Source: Azadirachta indica (lineage: Eukaryota > Streptophyta > Magnoliopsida > Sapindales > Meliaceae). From it: a stretch of DNA of 64,000 nucleotides. The DNA is taken from positions 1,980,045 through 2,044,044 of the forward strand of contig CM040447.1 of the NCBI GenBank assembly GCA_022749755.1. Direction: 5' to 3'. A program made the translations under genes and the position numbers. Shown here piece by piece: positions 24,698 through 34,876 of the stretch. The notes beneath the pieces are model-generated. The model was not told the origin of the DNA. It worked only from the letters and a program-made list of their open reading frames with translations, and did no database searches. Numbering within the stretch: the stretch's first letter is position 1; every line of letters starts with the position of its first letter.

Positions 24698-24950
24698 TAG
24701 TTATATGAGTCTACACTAACTTGCATGTCATCCTCTAATCATGTAAATTCATCAAATCAAGATTCATTTTAATCATGGCATGAAGTGCATACCCAACATG
24801 AGTATAATTAATGAAACCTCGTTAGAAACATGTAATATCATGATTTTCACTTAATATCTTATTAATTCTAATCAGCTGCATAAGTAAGCTCTAACGATGA
24901 AATGACAATGCTACTTCTAGAATTAACTAAACAAGTCAAATTCCTTATAA
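24698..24950 (-). other. Continuation of the second element's non-coding region
   Basis: It continues the minus-strand sequence broken at 22995. The phrase ATCATGATTTTCACTTAATA (near 24838) is the inverse of a phrase near 31035-31060 in the plus-strand Athila-type tail, so these elements share their 3' regions. Confidence 0.5.
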
Positions 24951-24954
24951 CCAA

Positions 24955-25640
24955 TAACTAGCCAAATCATAAGATATGTGGAATTTGTGGTGTTTACTTG
25001 CATAATGCTGACACTTATTCTTTGTCTTATGATTCTTACATAGATGGTGAACAAGAATAAGCTAATTTGATGCAGTCTTAACAACCTAGGCCAAGACATG
25101 ATCCTTTTACAAACACATATAACCCAGGTTGGAAAAATCACTTGAATTTCTCATGGACAACTAGTAATAATCTAGTATATGCTCAAAACTCAAGGCAAAT
25201 TCAACATTATATCCAAACCATGCCACCTGAACGACCTAGAAGACCAACATTGGTGGAGAGCTTGAACACTTTCATTCAAGTCATCAAAGAAAGCCATGAG
25301 AGACATAATCATAGGTTGGATTCCTTGGAAGTGTCTATGAAAAGAGTAAAAATGCAAGTTAGGCAACTTGCAGAACACATGCAAGGACATGAAAAGGGAA
25401 AGCTACCAGCCAACCAACCAAGCAAAAGCTATCATAGTTCTACAAAGTTGTTAAATTATTAACAAAAATTTTGATAATGAAAATTCTAATGATTTACCAC
25501 TTGATGCAGGAAAAGGGGAGCAAGAAGTTTCTGAAGACGAACAAGCTAAGGACCCTAACCTTCTAAGCACTCCGAAAAGAAGAAAAAAAGAAAGATTCAA
25601 CTTACACTCTATTGCTTTATAATGCAACCTACCCTTATAT
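24955..25640 (+). pseudogene. Athila-type gag fragment, plus strand
   Basis: The broken frame shows a CGICGVYLHNADTYS knuckle-like motif at 24970-25015, then TNTYNPGWKNHLNFSW near 25110-25155. An open frame 25142-25462 continues with a coiled-coil-like segment (SHERHNHRLDSLEVSMKRVKMQVRQLAEHM). This is the C-terminal half of Athila-type gag. The N-terminal part is missing; at about 24950 the sequence switches to the inverted non-coding region of another element. It heads a decayed element that continues to about 31120. Confidence 0.8.
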
Positions 25641-26160
25641 ACCTCCAATTCCTTATCTAAATTATTTAAAATAAAATTAACAAGATAAACAACTTTCTAA
25701 GATTTTTGGCAAGCTTTCCAAGTTTTATATTGACTTACCTCTTTTGGATGTTATTAGAAATATAAATCGTATGCAAAATTTTTTAAGAAACTCAACACCA
25801 AAAAGAGAAGATATTAGAAGAATGAGAAAGTTATGGTTTCAAAAGTTGCTAATGCGGTGCTTCAACACAATTTGCTTACAAAATTAAAAGATCCTAGAAG
25901 TTTCAACATAAAAATCAACATGAACATCACTATAGCAGACAAGAAGATTGCTAAAACCATGTTAGACTTTGAAGCAAGTATCAATCTCTATCATATTCCA
26001 TATGCTTGTGACTAGGTTTAGGGAAGCTTAAGCCAACAAATATACCCCTTCAACTTGCAAACAGTCAGAAGGGAATAATTGAAGGTTTGTTGGTCGACTT
26101 AGGAAACCTATGGGATAGGGCATAAGTGTCCCCATCATTTGCGTATTTGGAATATTTGCC
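25641..26160 (+). pseudogene. Athila-type protease remnant, plus strand
   Basis: Broken frames give a gag-to-protease linker (FWQAFQVLY, then KSYAKFFKKLN), then frame 25833-26015 with KLKDPRSFNIKI and the active-site stretch AKTMLDFEASINLYHIPYA. The usual DLGAS core reads DFEAS, so the active site is altered. After about 26020 homology falls off, and within about 130 bp the sequence jumps to reverse transcriptase. An internal deletion has removed the protease end and the RT fingers. Confidence 0.75.
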
Positions 26161-27433
26161 TTTAGGAGGATGCCATTTGGTTTATGCAATGCTTTTGCAA
26201 CGTTCCAAAGATACATGATGTCAATTTTTTGGATAACATGGAGAACTTCATTGAGGTATTTATGGATGATTTTTCATTTTTTGAAACCTCATTTGATGAT
26301 TTTTTACATAATCTGACATTGGTTCTTGAGAGATGCATTGAGTGTTATTTGACACCTAGTTGGGAGAAAAGTCATTTTATGATACAGTAAGTACTAGGAC
26401 ATGTTATTTCTTATAGAGGCATTGAAGTTGATAAGGCTAAAACTGATTTGACTATTAACAAAATTAGGGATTTCTTAGGATGTGTATAATTTTACAGACG
26501 ATTTATTAAAGATTTCTTTAAAATAAGTCGTTAATTATGTAATTTGTTATGTAAAGATGTTCCTTTTGATTTTAATGATGATTACCTTGTTGCGCTTAAT
26601 TCTTTGAAAGAAAAATTAATTGGTCAGTGCGCTTTGAAATTATGTGTGATGCATCTGATTATGTTATAGGGGCTGTTTTGGGGCAAAGAGAGGAAAAACG
26701 TTTACATGTGATTTATTTTGCTAGTAGAACACACAATGATGCCTAAGTAAACTATTCCACCATTGAAAAAGAGATTTTAGTTGTTGTTTTTGCATTAGAC
26801 AAAGTTAAGTCATATTTTGTAGGATCTAAAGTTATTGTGCACTCGGATCATGTAACATTGAAATATTTATTAGGGAAGCCAATTGCCAAGCAAGATTAAC
26901 TCATTGAGTGTTGTTTTTGCAAAAATCTGACATGGAAATAAGAGATAAAAAAGGTAGTGAGGATGTTGTTGCGGATTAGCTTTCCAGGTTACTTTTAGAT
27001 TTTGACAGACATGAACATCAACAACCGATTGTTGAGACTTTTCCTAATGAACACTTGTTGGTTTAGGTCATGAGCCATGGTATACTGATATTGTCAATTA
27101 TCTTGCCTGTGGTGTATTGTCACCTAACCTCCTTTCTCAAAAAGGAAGAGATTTTTATTTTCTTGCAAACATTATTTTTGGGATGAGCCATATATATTCA
27201 ATCCCTGCCAATATCAAATCATTGGTCGATGTGTGCCCAAAGATGAACATGAAAGTATTCTGAACTTTTGCCATAAGCTTCATTGTGGAGGTTATTTTGG
27301 TGGTAAGAAAACAACCTTAAGGTATTACAATCTAATATTTGTTGGCCAACTCTCTTCAAAGATGCTCATTATTCTTGTTTACATTGCAATAAATGTCAAA
27401 GAAGTGGTAACATTAGCGATAAAAATGAGATGC
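26161..27433 (+). pseudogene. Athila-type reverse transcriptase, RNase H and integrase zinc module
   Basis: Starting inside the palm (RMPFGLCNAFATFQR-like in broken frames), 26184-26390 carries NFIEVFMDDFSFFE with the catalytic DD, then HVISYRGIEVDKAK in the same frame beyond a stop. RNase H follows (MCDASDYVIGAVLGQREEK near 26640-26700, IHSDHVTLKYLLGK-like near 26835-26880). 27233-27433 shows the integrase HHCC module (HKLHCGGYFGG). The gene is cut at 27433 by a solo LTR with a GATGC duplication, and it resumes at 28372. Many stops make it non-functional. Confidence 0.82.
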
Positions 27434-28371
27434 TGATGTGAGCAAGGCTGCAAATTCACATATACAAAGTGGAAACTCTCACGTGGACATGGAAGGACTC
27501 AAAGGTAGTATTCACAATGATGCAAACAAAGTTGCATAATCAAGCGAGCAAGAGAAAGAATTTTCACATGGGTTTGTAGAGACTCAAAAGCAACATTCAT
27601 AAAATCCATTAAGTTTTCTAAGTGGGCCAAATTACAAGAGATGGGTTGAATGCATGGCAAGAACTCAAGTGGGTTGCAATAAGAAAAATAAAATAGCCCT
27701 GCGTAATTAATTCATAATGCCGTATAGATAATTTGGGATTTTGAAGAATCCTTGTTCTATAGAAAATTAGCTTCCTAGTTTGTTTAGAATTAATGGTTTT
27801 ATGTTTCGTAATTAGATTAGGATTATAGTTTTTCCTCTTTAATTTACGATTTCTATTCTTACTTAATTGTGGATTGTATTTTATGTAAGATTTATATTAG
27901 CTTATATATATAGGGCTACCATTGTTTTTAGAACTCAGAACATTGGTGCTCAGGACATTATTGTTTTAACAAATTTATTCTTTAGTTTTTTTAAGAATAG
28001 GACATTATTGTTTTAACAAATTTATTCTTTAGTTTTTTTAAGAAGTTGTGAACTTATCAAGAATTATATTCTTGTGGCTTTCAACAACTAAACTTATCAT
28101 CTTGATTTTTGAGTGGTTCTTGATATTCTCGGTGTGGTATTTTCAAACTAACCATAGTTGTTGGTTCTTATCTTGTTAGGTCATGAGTCAAGGCTCAACA
28201 AATTTGTAAGTTAAAAATCTTGGGGTTCCATATCATATTTGGTGTTGGGTTTTGTTTTATTGTTGGCAAAGTTTAATATCACATTAGTTTTTGGTTTTGT
28301 CATATTGTTGGCAAAGTTCAATATAAAGTTTGGTGTTAGACTTTGTCATGTTGTTGGCGAGGTACACATCA
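27434..28371 (+). mobile_element. Solo LTR of the D family inside Athila-type integrase
   Basis: 938 bp, from TGATGTGAGCAAGG to GAGGTACACATCA, with a perfect GATGC duplication at 27429-27433 and 28372-28376. It is about 110 bp longer than other D LTRs because its start appears twice: a second start-like phrase, TGATGCAAACAAAGTTG, lies near 27517. The pattern TCTTGATATTCTCGGTGTGG and the GTTGGCGAGG end match D1 and D2. Confidence 0.9.
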
Positions 28372-29188
28372 GATGCTATTAACACACAATCTTGCCGTTG
28401 AGCTTTTTGATGTATGAGGAATTGAATTCACAAGACTTTTTCCATCTTCGCTTGGTATTCAGTACATATTAGTTACAGTTGATAATGTGTCCAAGTGGGT
28501 TGAAGCCATACCAACCCAAACTAATGCTGTTAATTATGTTGTGAAATTTTTGAAAGATATACTATTTAGCTAGTTTAGGACACCAAAGGCCATAATTAGT
28601 GATGGAGAAAGTCATTTTTATAACGAACTTTGTAATAGGTTATTAAGAAGTACAAAATTATACAATAAAGATGGCAACTCCACATCATCCACAAACTTTA
28701 GGCCAAGTTAAGATTAGTAATCCCCAAATCAAGGAAGTTTTGGAGAGGATAGTATGACATTCAAGAAAAGATTGGGCAGCCAAGTTGAATAATGCATAAT
28801 AGGCATATTGCATAATGTATAAAACACCGACTGGCATGAGCCTATATCAGTTAGTTTTTGAAAAGGCATGCTACTTACCCGTAGAGCATGAGCATAAGGC
28901 ATATGGGGCAGTTAAAGAGCTAAACATGAACATGAAAGTGGCAGGAGAGAAGCGTTTACTTCAACTTAATGAATTATAAGAGATGTAAGAGAAAGCCCAC
29001 GAGAATGCAAAAATTTACAAAGAATGCAACAAGCGTTGTCATGAAAAAGGCTTTATTCATAAATTTCTTAACCTTGAAATTAATGTTCTTTTGTTTAACT
29101 CTTATCTTAAATTTCCTTCAGGAAAGTTGAAGTCAAAATAGTGTAAACCATTTCCAATAGTTCAAATCTTTTCCATGGAGCAATAAGG
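28372..29188 (+). pseudogene. Athila-type integrase core, plus strand
   Basis: It resumes immediately after the solo LTR and its duplicated GATGC. The broken frame contains VELFDV, QYILVTVDNVSKWVEAIPTQ (first catalytic aspartate) and PKAIISDGESHFYNE (second). The expected catalytic glutamate region reads LGQVKISN, with lysine in place of glutamate. The tail has AWEYRTAYKT-like remnants and a charged helix (NELEEM-like near 28960). It is cut at 29188 by another solo LTR. Confidence 0.8.
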
Positions 29189-30570
29189 TGATGTGCAAAT
29201 TTTAAATACTCGCAAGTGGATGAATTGTTAATAGTCGATAATAAGTTCACTTCGAGGTCGATCTCTCGCAGAATTATAATGGTTTAAATCTTTATTGTTT
29301 CCTGTTAATTACTAATTTAAGCAAACATAAAATCAAAAATACTCTAATGCAATTAAATAACAATTTCAAATTATTCCAAATGAAGTGATTAAATAGATAA
29401 ATTACAAGAACCTAAATCAATAAAATTGTGTTGAATACAATGAAATTAGATGAGAGTTGGCTAATCATCTAATTTGGTATTGAAATATTAAGTGAATTAA
29501 ACAACCATTATGTAATTTAGATTATTAGTTTTTCCACTAAAGCTAGAGAATTCTAATGATCATGGTAATTCTCACTTACAATTAATTAAATATATCTTTG
29601 ATATGAGACTTCTACTTAATTAATTGTATTGTTACAAGGAAATCATTTAATCATTTAAATCAAACTAACTTAATGGATTTAATTTAAATACTTGTTCAGA
29701 AGAGTTTAATTAAAGTAAGATGATGTTTCTAATACCTTAATTCTCAAATGAATTTCAATCACAAATAATAGATAGCAAATCCACAATAAATAATCAATAT
29801 TATACAGATCAATGAATAAGAAATAATCTCAACCTCTAATTAATCACATTTCACAAAAATATTCAATACCATTTTAATAACAAAGCCAAACTCCCAAAAT
29901 ATGTTTAAACTTCCATGTTTAAATTTAAAGCTATGAATTTAATTACAAAAATTCTGAACATATTTGGCAAATAAACAAACTTAAAGAAAGCTTCACTTTT
30001 TGAAGGTTCACCACCAAGTTTTGAAGAAGATGATAATTTTCCCCAGCAAGAATATTCTCCTCTTTAATCTAGCAATCCTTCCCCTCAAATGGAAAACTCA
30101 CTCTTTAGAAAACCCTCTTATTCATCAAATCCTTCCCCAATTCGTTCTCAGCCCAGCAACATCTCCAAAGCCATGCCCTTTTACTCATTTAGATAACAAC
30201 TTATTCAAAATTCACTCCCACATGTCAAGGAAAGTCTGTCTTCTAGTTATCTCCTTTCTAGCTAGAATTTTGATCCTCAAATCTTCAACATTTGCTTTTT
30301 TTTTTAAATGTAGAGTTGTAAATCATTATGTTTAGTTTTCAAATTATTTTGTATCACTCAAATATGAGTATTAAGGATAAAGTTATGTTAAAAAATATGA
30401 ACTATATTTAGCAAATATGGGCCTTCCAACCGCTTGGGTTTATTTTTGGGCTTTCTACAACAATTCAAATAAGTAATAAAAAAAAGCTCAAAGTAATAAA
30501 ATTTTAAGACAACATATATGAATAAAGGACATAAACATAATAAAATAATAAGACAAATATTGATTTATCA
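29189..30570 (-). mobile_element. Solo LTR, minus strand, inside the Athila-type element
   Basis: 1382 bp. On the plus strand it starts TGATGTGCAAATTTTAAATA and ends ATTGATTTATCA. The flanks are TAAGG (29184-29188) and TAGGG (30571-30575), a target duplication with one A/G difference. It is related in layout to the LTR at 17516-18886 (for example the shared TCATGTCAAGGAAA-type phrase near 30220 and 18497). The open frame 30000-30335 inside it is not a recognisable protein. Confidence 0.82.
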
Positions 30571-31125
30571 TAGGGTTGTTAAATCCAAAGACTCAAACAA
30601 CATTCAAGGTAAATGGACATAGTGTTAAAGCCTTATTTAAAAGGAGTCCAGAAAAAGGTAGAGGCAAAATGCATTGAGTTGTTCAACCCTTGCAACATCT
30701 TTCTAAGACGTTAGAGAAAGCGTTCGGTGGGAGGCAAAACACTTATATTTGGTATTATCTTATCTTCTTCCCTTTTGTTTAGCTCATTTTCTATTTGTAC
30801 CCTTTCAAATGCTTTCCTAATTGAAAGCTATATTTTAAACATTGAAGACAACGTTTAATATAGGTTTGGGGGTGGGGTTTATATGTTTTGATAGGTTTTA
30901 AGTGTGTTTTAATATTTATATATCTTTTTTTTGAGTTTTATAGAGTCATAAAATCTAATTAAAAATTTCTAAAACAAAAAAATTCAATTTTTTTTTTCTG
31001 TTTTGAGTTTTTGTGATGATTCTTTAATATAAGACTAGTATGCAATTTGTACAGGATAATTAGAATTGATAAGATATCAAGTGAAAATCATGATGTTATC
31101 CTTTTTTTAACTAGGTTTCATTGTT
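30571..31125 (+). other. 3' tail of the plus-strand Athila-type element
   Basis: It continues the integrase C-terminal reading (AATGGACATAGTGTTAAAGC), then runs non-coding to a polypurine tract GGTTTGGGGGTGGGG at about 30863-30877. The following 250 bp (TTTTGAGTTTTATAGAGTC, then AGTGAAAATCATGATGTTAT) may be 3' LTR or further internal sequence. Homology with 24840-24890 in inverse orientation ends near 31125. Confidence 0.6.
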
Positions 31126-31129
31126 TATT

Positions 31130-31520
31130 CTCATATATATGCAGAAGAGTCTCAATCTAATCGCATCTTTAGAAATCCCATTATGTTTAAAAATATTACA
31201 TAACTCCAGAAACTTAGCTATATGAGCAATCGGATCATCATATAGCAAGCCACTAAATTGCACTATTAAGGCCACCAGTTAAAGAATAGCTAGCTTTATT
31301 TCAAAATTATTTGCTTGAATGATAGGCCTTCTAATGTAGAATTAGCTTTGGTAACCAAGGAAACAGCATAATCTCCAAACATTTTGTTTTGAACTTGATC
31401 TTTCATTGTTTCGTGTTTGATTGCAGAACCTTGCTTCTTTTCCTTGTTCAAACGACAAAATGTGCTTTCAATTCTACGATCAAAAGGTACTTGTAACACC
31501 CTAAATCTCACATAAGTCAA
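31130..31520 (-). pseudogene. Athila/Tat-type gag N-terminal fragment, minus strand
   Basis: The minus-strand open frame 31520-31296 contains PFDRRIESTFCRLNKEKKQG and then MFGDYAVSLVTKANSTL, an N-terminal gag signature of Athila/Tat elements. Below 31290 the broken frame shows SGLLYDDPIAHIAKFLEL-like and FKHNGISKDAI-like phrases of the retrotransposon gag domain. Nothing else of this element is attached, so it is an isolated scrap joined to the 3' tail of the plus-strand element. Confidence 0.75.
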
Positions 31521-31753
31521 TCTAGAGACTACGAAGTTTATATTACTTAACTATAAATCTTCAACCGAAATACCTCAAAATATTATTAGATAAATCAAAT
31601 GTTTCCTAATAACATCAAATGGTTCTCATGATCTAATCAAAGTCAAATCTCTAAATACAAGTCAAATAAAGTATAAACAATAATAACAATGTCCTCAAAC
31701 ATTTATTAACGCAAAACAATGAACAGGAAATCCAAAGCTATCCTCTAAGATAT
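31521..31753. other. Unassigned sequence
   Basis: AT-rich, no coding frame; possibly the leader of the gag scrap to its left. It ends with the left GATAT copy (31749-31753) of the D1 target duplication. Confidence 0.5.
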
Positions 31754-33576
31754 TAATGCGAACAAAGCTATACAACCATGCATACAAGATGGAAAACTCT
31801 CATATGGACTTGGAAAGACTTAAGGGCAGCGTTCACATAATTCATTAAACTTTTCAAATGGGCCAAATTACAAGAGATACGCTGAATGCATAACAAAAAT
31901 TCAAGTGGGTGCAAGAAAACGAATAAAAATATCTCTGCACTACTAAATTCTAATGCCGTATGGATAATTTGAGCTTTTGAAAATTCCTTATTTAATATAA
32001 AATTAGTTTCCTAATTTGTTTAGCATTGTTATTTTTATGTTTCTTAATTATATTAGGATTATAGTTTTTTTCTTTAATTTAGGATTTTTATTCTTATATA
32101 AGTTAGGATTTTTTATTCCTACTTAATTTTAGATTTCTATTTTATTTAGAATTTTTGTTAACCTATTTATACGGGGCTGACATTATGTTGGAACATTGGT
32201 TCTCAATATTATTTTTAATGAGAAATAAATTATTTCTTTAGTTTTTTTAACAACTTTTGAACTTATCAAGAATTATATTCTTGTGGCGTTCAATAACTAA
32301 ACTTATCAGCTTAATTTTTTAGTGGTTCTTGAGATTCTTGGTGTGGCGTCTTCAAACAACTGTAGTTCTTGATTCTTATTTTATTAGGTAACGGGTCAAG
32401 ATTCAACAAACTTGCGTCTTGAAAATCTTAGAGTTCTCTATCACATTTGATGTCAGATTTCTATTACATTGTTGACAAGGTTTATTATCACATGATTTTG
32501 AGTTTTGTTACATTGTTGGTAAGGTTCAACGTCACGTTCGGTATTGGGTTTTGTCACGTCATTGGCGAAATTCGCATTAGTTGATATTAGAGCTTTGGTT
32601 TCAAGGCAAGTTTAGTTTATCATTTAATTGCTTGATTGTTCCTTCTTTCTTGAATTAAAATTCAGGAAAAAAACAAAAATAATAAAAATAACGTGAAAAA
32701 ATTTGTGGTCGAGTTTTTTCTTCCTTCTTGTTCGATTATGCTAAACTAGATTTGAGAACAAATCTTCATCAAGAGGGGGAGAATGATGCGAACAAAACTA
32801 TGCAAACATGCATACAAGATTAAAAACTCTCATGTAGACTTGGAAAGACTTAAGGGTAGCGTTCACATAATCCATTAAACTTTTCAATTGGGCTAAATTA
32901 CAACAGATGAGCTAAATGCATGACAAGAATTCAAGTGGGTTGTAAAAAGAAAAATAAAATATCTCTGCGCCACTAAATTTTAATGTCGCATTTGAGCTTT
33001 TGAAAATTCCTTACTTAATATAGAATTAGTTTCCTAATTTGTTTAGAATTGTTATTTTTATATTTCTTAAATTAGATTAGGATTCAATTTTTAGGATTTT
33101 ATTCTTATATAAGTTAGCATTTTCTATTTCTACTTAATTTTGGATTTCTATTTGATTTAGGACTTTTATTAGCGTATTAATATTGAGCTAACATTATGTT
33201 GGAATTTAGAACATTGGTTCTTAATATTGTTTTCAACGATAAATAAATTATTTCTTTAGTTCTTTTAAAAACTTGTGAACTTATCAAGAATTATATTCTT
33301 GTAGCATTCAATAACTAAACTTATCAACTTGATTCTTTAGTGGTTCTTGAGATTCTTGGTGTGACATCTTGAAACAACTGTAGTTCTCGAGTCAAGGCTC
33401 AACAAACTTACGTTTTGAAAATCTTGGGGTTTCGTATAACATTTGGTGTCGGGTTTCTGTCACATTGTTGACAAGATTTATTATCACGTTAATTTTAGGT
33501 TTTATCACATTATTGGTAAGGTTCAACATCACATTTAGTATTGGGTTTTGTCACGTCATTGGCGAGATTCACATCA
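31754..33576 (+). mobile_element. Element D1: non-autonomous LTR retrotransposon, 1823 bp
   Basis: 5' LTR 31754-32579, primer site GTTGATATTAGAGC at 32580-32593, a leader to about 32745, then directly the last codons of pol and the polypurine tract AAGAGGGGGAGAA (32770-32783), then 3' LTR 32784-33576. A perfect GATAT duplication lies at 31749-31753 and 33577-33581. All of gag-pol is absent, leaving about 204 bp internally. The pol-end phrase GATTTGAGAACAAATC matches the end of elements A and B, so D1 looks like a deletion derivative mobilised by such an element. D2 at 46127-56244 shares the leader and the GCTAAACTAGATTT junction. Confidence 0.9.
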
Positions 33577-33581
33577 GATAT

Positions 33582-34055
33582 GCTATCAACTCACCACTTT
33601 AGGCTACTTAATCTGCAAAAAGTAAATGACGATAGGTGAGCTGGCAACTCTAAGTAATGCCATTCATAATATGTGTATAGGCTTTCTTTTTAATAATCAC
33701 AAAACATTTGCAAGCCCTTTAATCAAGTAATCACAATTCAAATATTTCAAAATATAAATTTAAAAAGAAAATGAAGTCATTGTTTGGAAAATATCATATA
33801 TAATGACCATTCACAACAGCAAAGTATTTATCTCATAAAAGTATTTATAGAAAATGCATATATATTACTCATACCACATAGTATCATTTTTAATCTGGAT
33901 GATTCGATCATTTTCAGAATAGAAATGTCATCTTTAACCCAGCTGACCTGGTCATTAACGAAATTAGACTTGTCATCTTTCACCCGAATGACCCAATCAT
34001 TAATACAATTAGACTTGTCATCTTTAACCTAAATGACTTGGTCATAACTAAAGAT
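33582..34055. other. AT-rich segment with a 45-bp tandem repeat
   Basis: Three copies of a TTGTCATCTTTAACCC...TGACCTGGTCATTAA unit start at 33926, 33971 and 34016 (period 45 bp), with 5-8 differences between copies. The rest is AT-rich and unassigned. The open frame 33784-34032 spans the repeat and has no recognised domain. Confidence 0.6.
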
Positions 34056-34057
34056 AG

Positions 34058-34590
34058 CAAAATTCCCCATGGGGACCCTATACCCATGGGGATCCACCTT
34101 CAACAAAAGAGAATTCAGATAAATTTATGAAGAATGGGGAGAAATTAATCCCCAATTTATTAATGGGATGGGGATTGATTTACCTCTCCCCACCCATTCC
34201 CCATTAAAACATAATATAAATATATTATAATTTATAAATTAAATTATATATATAAATATAATTTTATATTACAATTTCTAAAATTATATGTTATAATTAA
34301 ATGTAATTAATAATAAAAAATTATACAGTCATAAATTAATGTTATAAAAAATAGAATATACAAATAAAAAGTAAAAAATTAAAAGTTAAAAAAACTCTAT
34401 ATTGTGTTTCCAATAATATATTAACAATATTTTTATTTAAGTTAATTAAATTCTTATATTATTAAAATTAATTTATAAAAATAATATAAAATGGGGAATT
34501 GAAATGGGGATGGGGAACTCATTCCCCGTGTGGGGATCCTCCATCCCCATCCCATTAAATATATTGTGAGATGGAACAGAGAATGGGGGT
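34058..34590. mobile_element. MITE-like element with GC-rich inverted ends and AT-rich core
   Basis: Both ends are full of GGGGAT/ATCCCC words in opposing order (CCCCATGGGGACCC at the left, GGGGATGGGGAACTCATTCC at the right), around a core of about 280 bp that is almost pure A/T. That layout suggests a foldback or MITE-type DNA element. I could not identify exact termini, a target duplication or a superfamily. Confidence 0.45.
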
Positions 34591-34748
34591 TAAAATATAT
34601 TGTGAGGATTATTTCAGTACATTTTATTTTCAAAGCAAATGAGTAAAAAATGATACAATTTTTGGGACCAAAATGGCGAAACCCAAAATGGCCACAAAAT
34701 ATGATGTCGTTGCGCAACAGGCCATTTGTCTTATTATTCACTATCACG

Positions 34749-34876
34749 TGATGCGAACAAAGCTATACAACCATGCATACAAGATGAAAAACTCTCATGT
34801 GGGCTTCAAAAGACTTAGGGGTAGCGTTCACATAATTCATTAAACTTTTTAAGTGGGCCAAATTACAAGAGACGGG
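34749..34876 (+). repeat. D-family LTR fragment in the array
   Basis: It begins TGATGCGAACAAAGCTATAC at 34749 and matches the first ~128 bp of D1's LTR, then breaks off near 34876, where the array resumes (GTCACACGTCTTGTTACTCA). No target duplication is visible because the right end is lost. Confidence 0.85.

Noticed and set aside
30000..30335. 111-codon plus-strand frame
   Set aside because: It lies wholly within the minus-strand solo LTR 29189-30570 and has no family resemblance.
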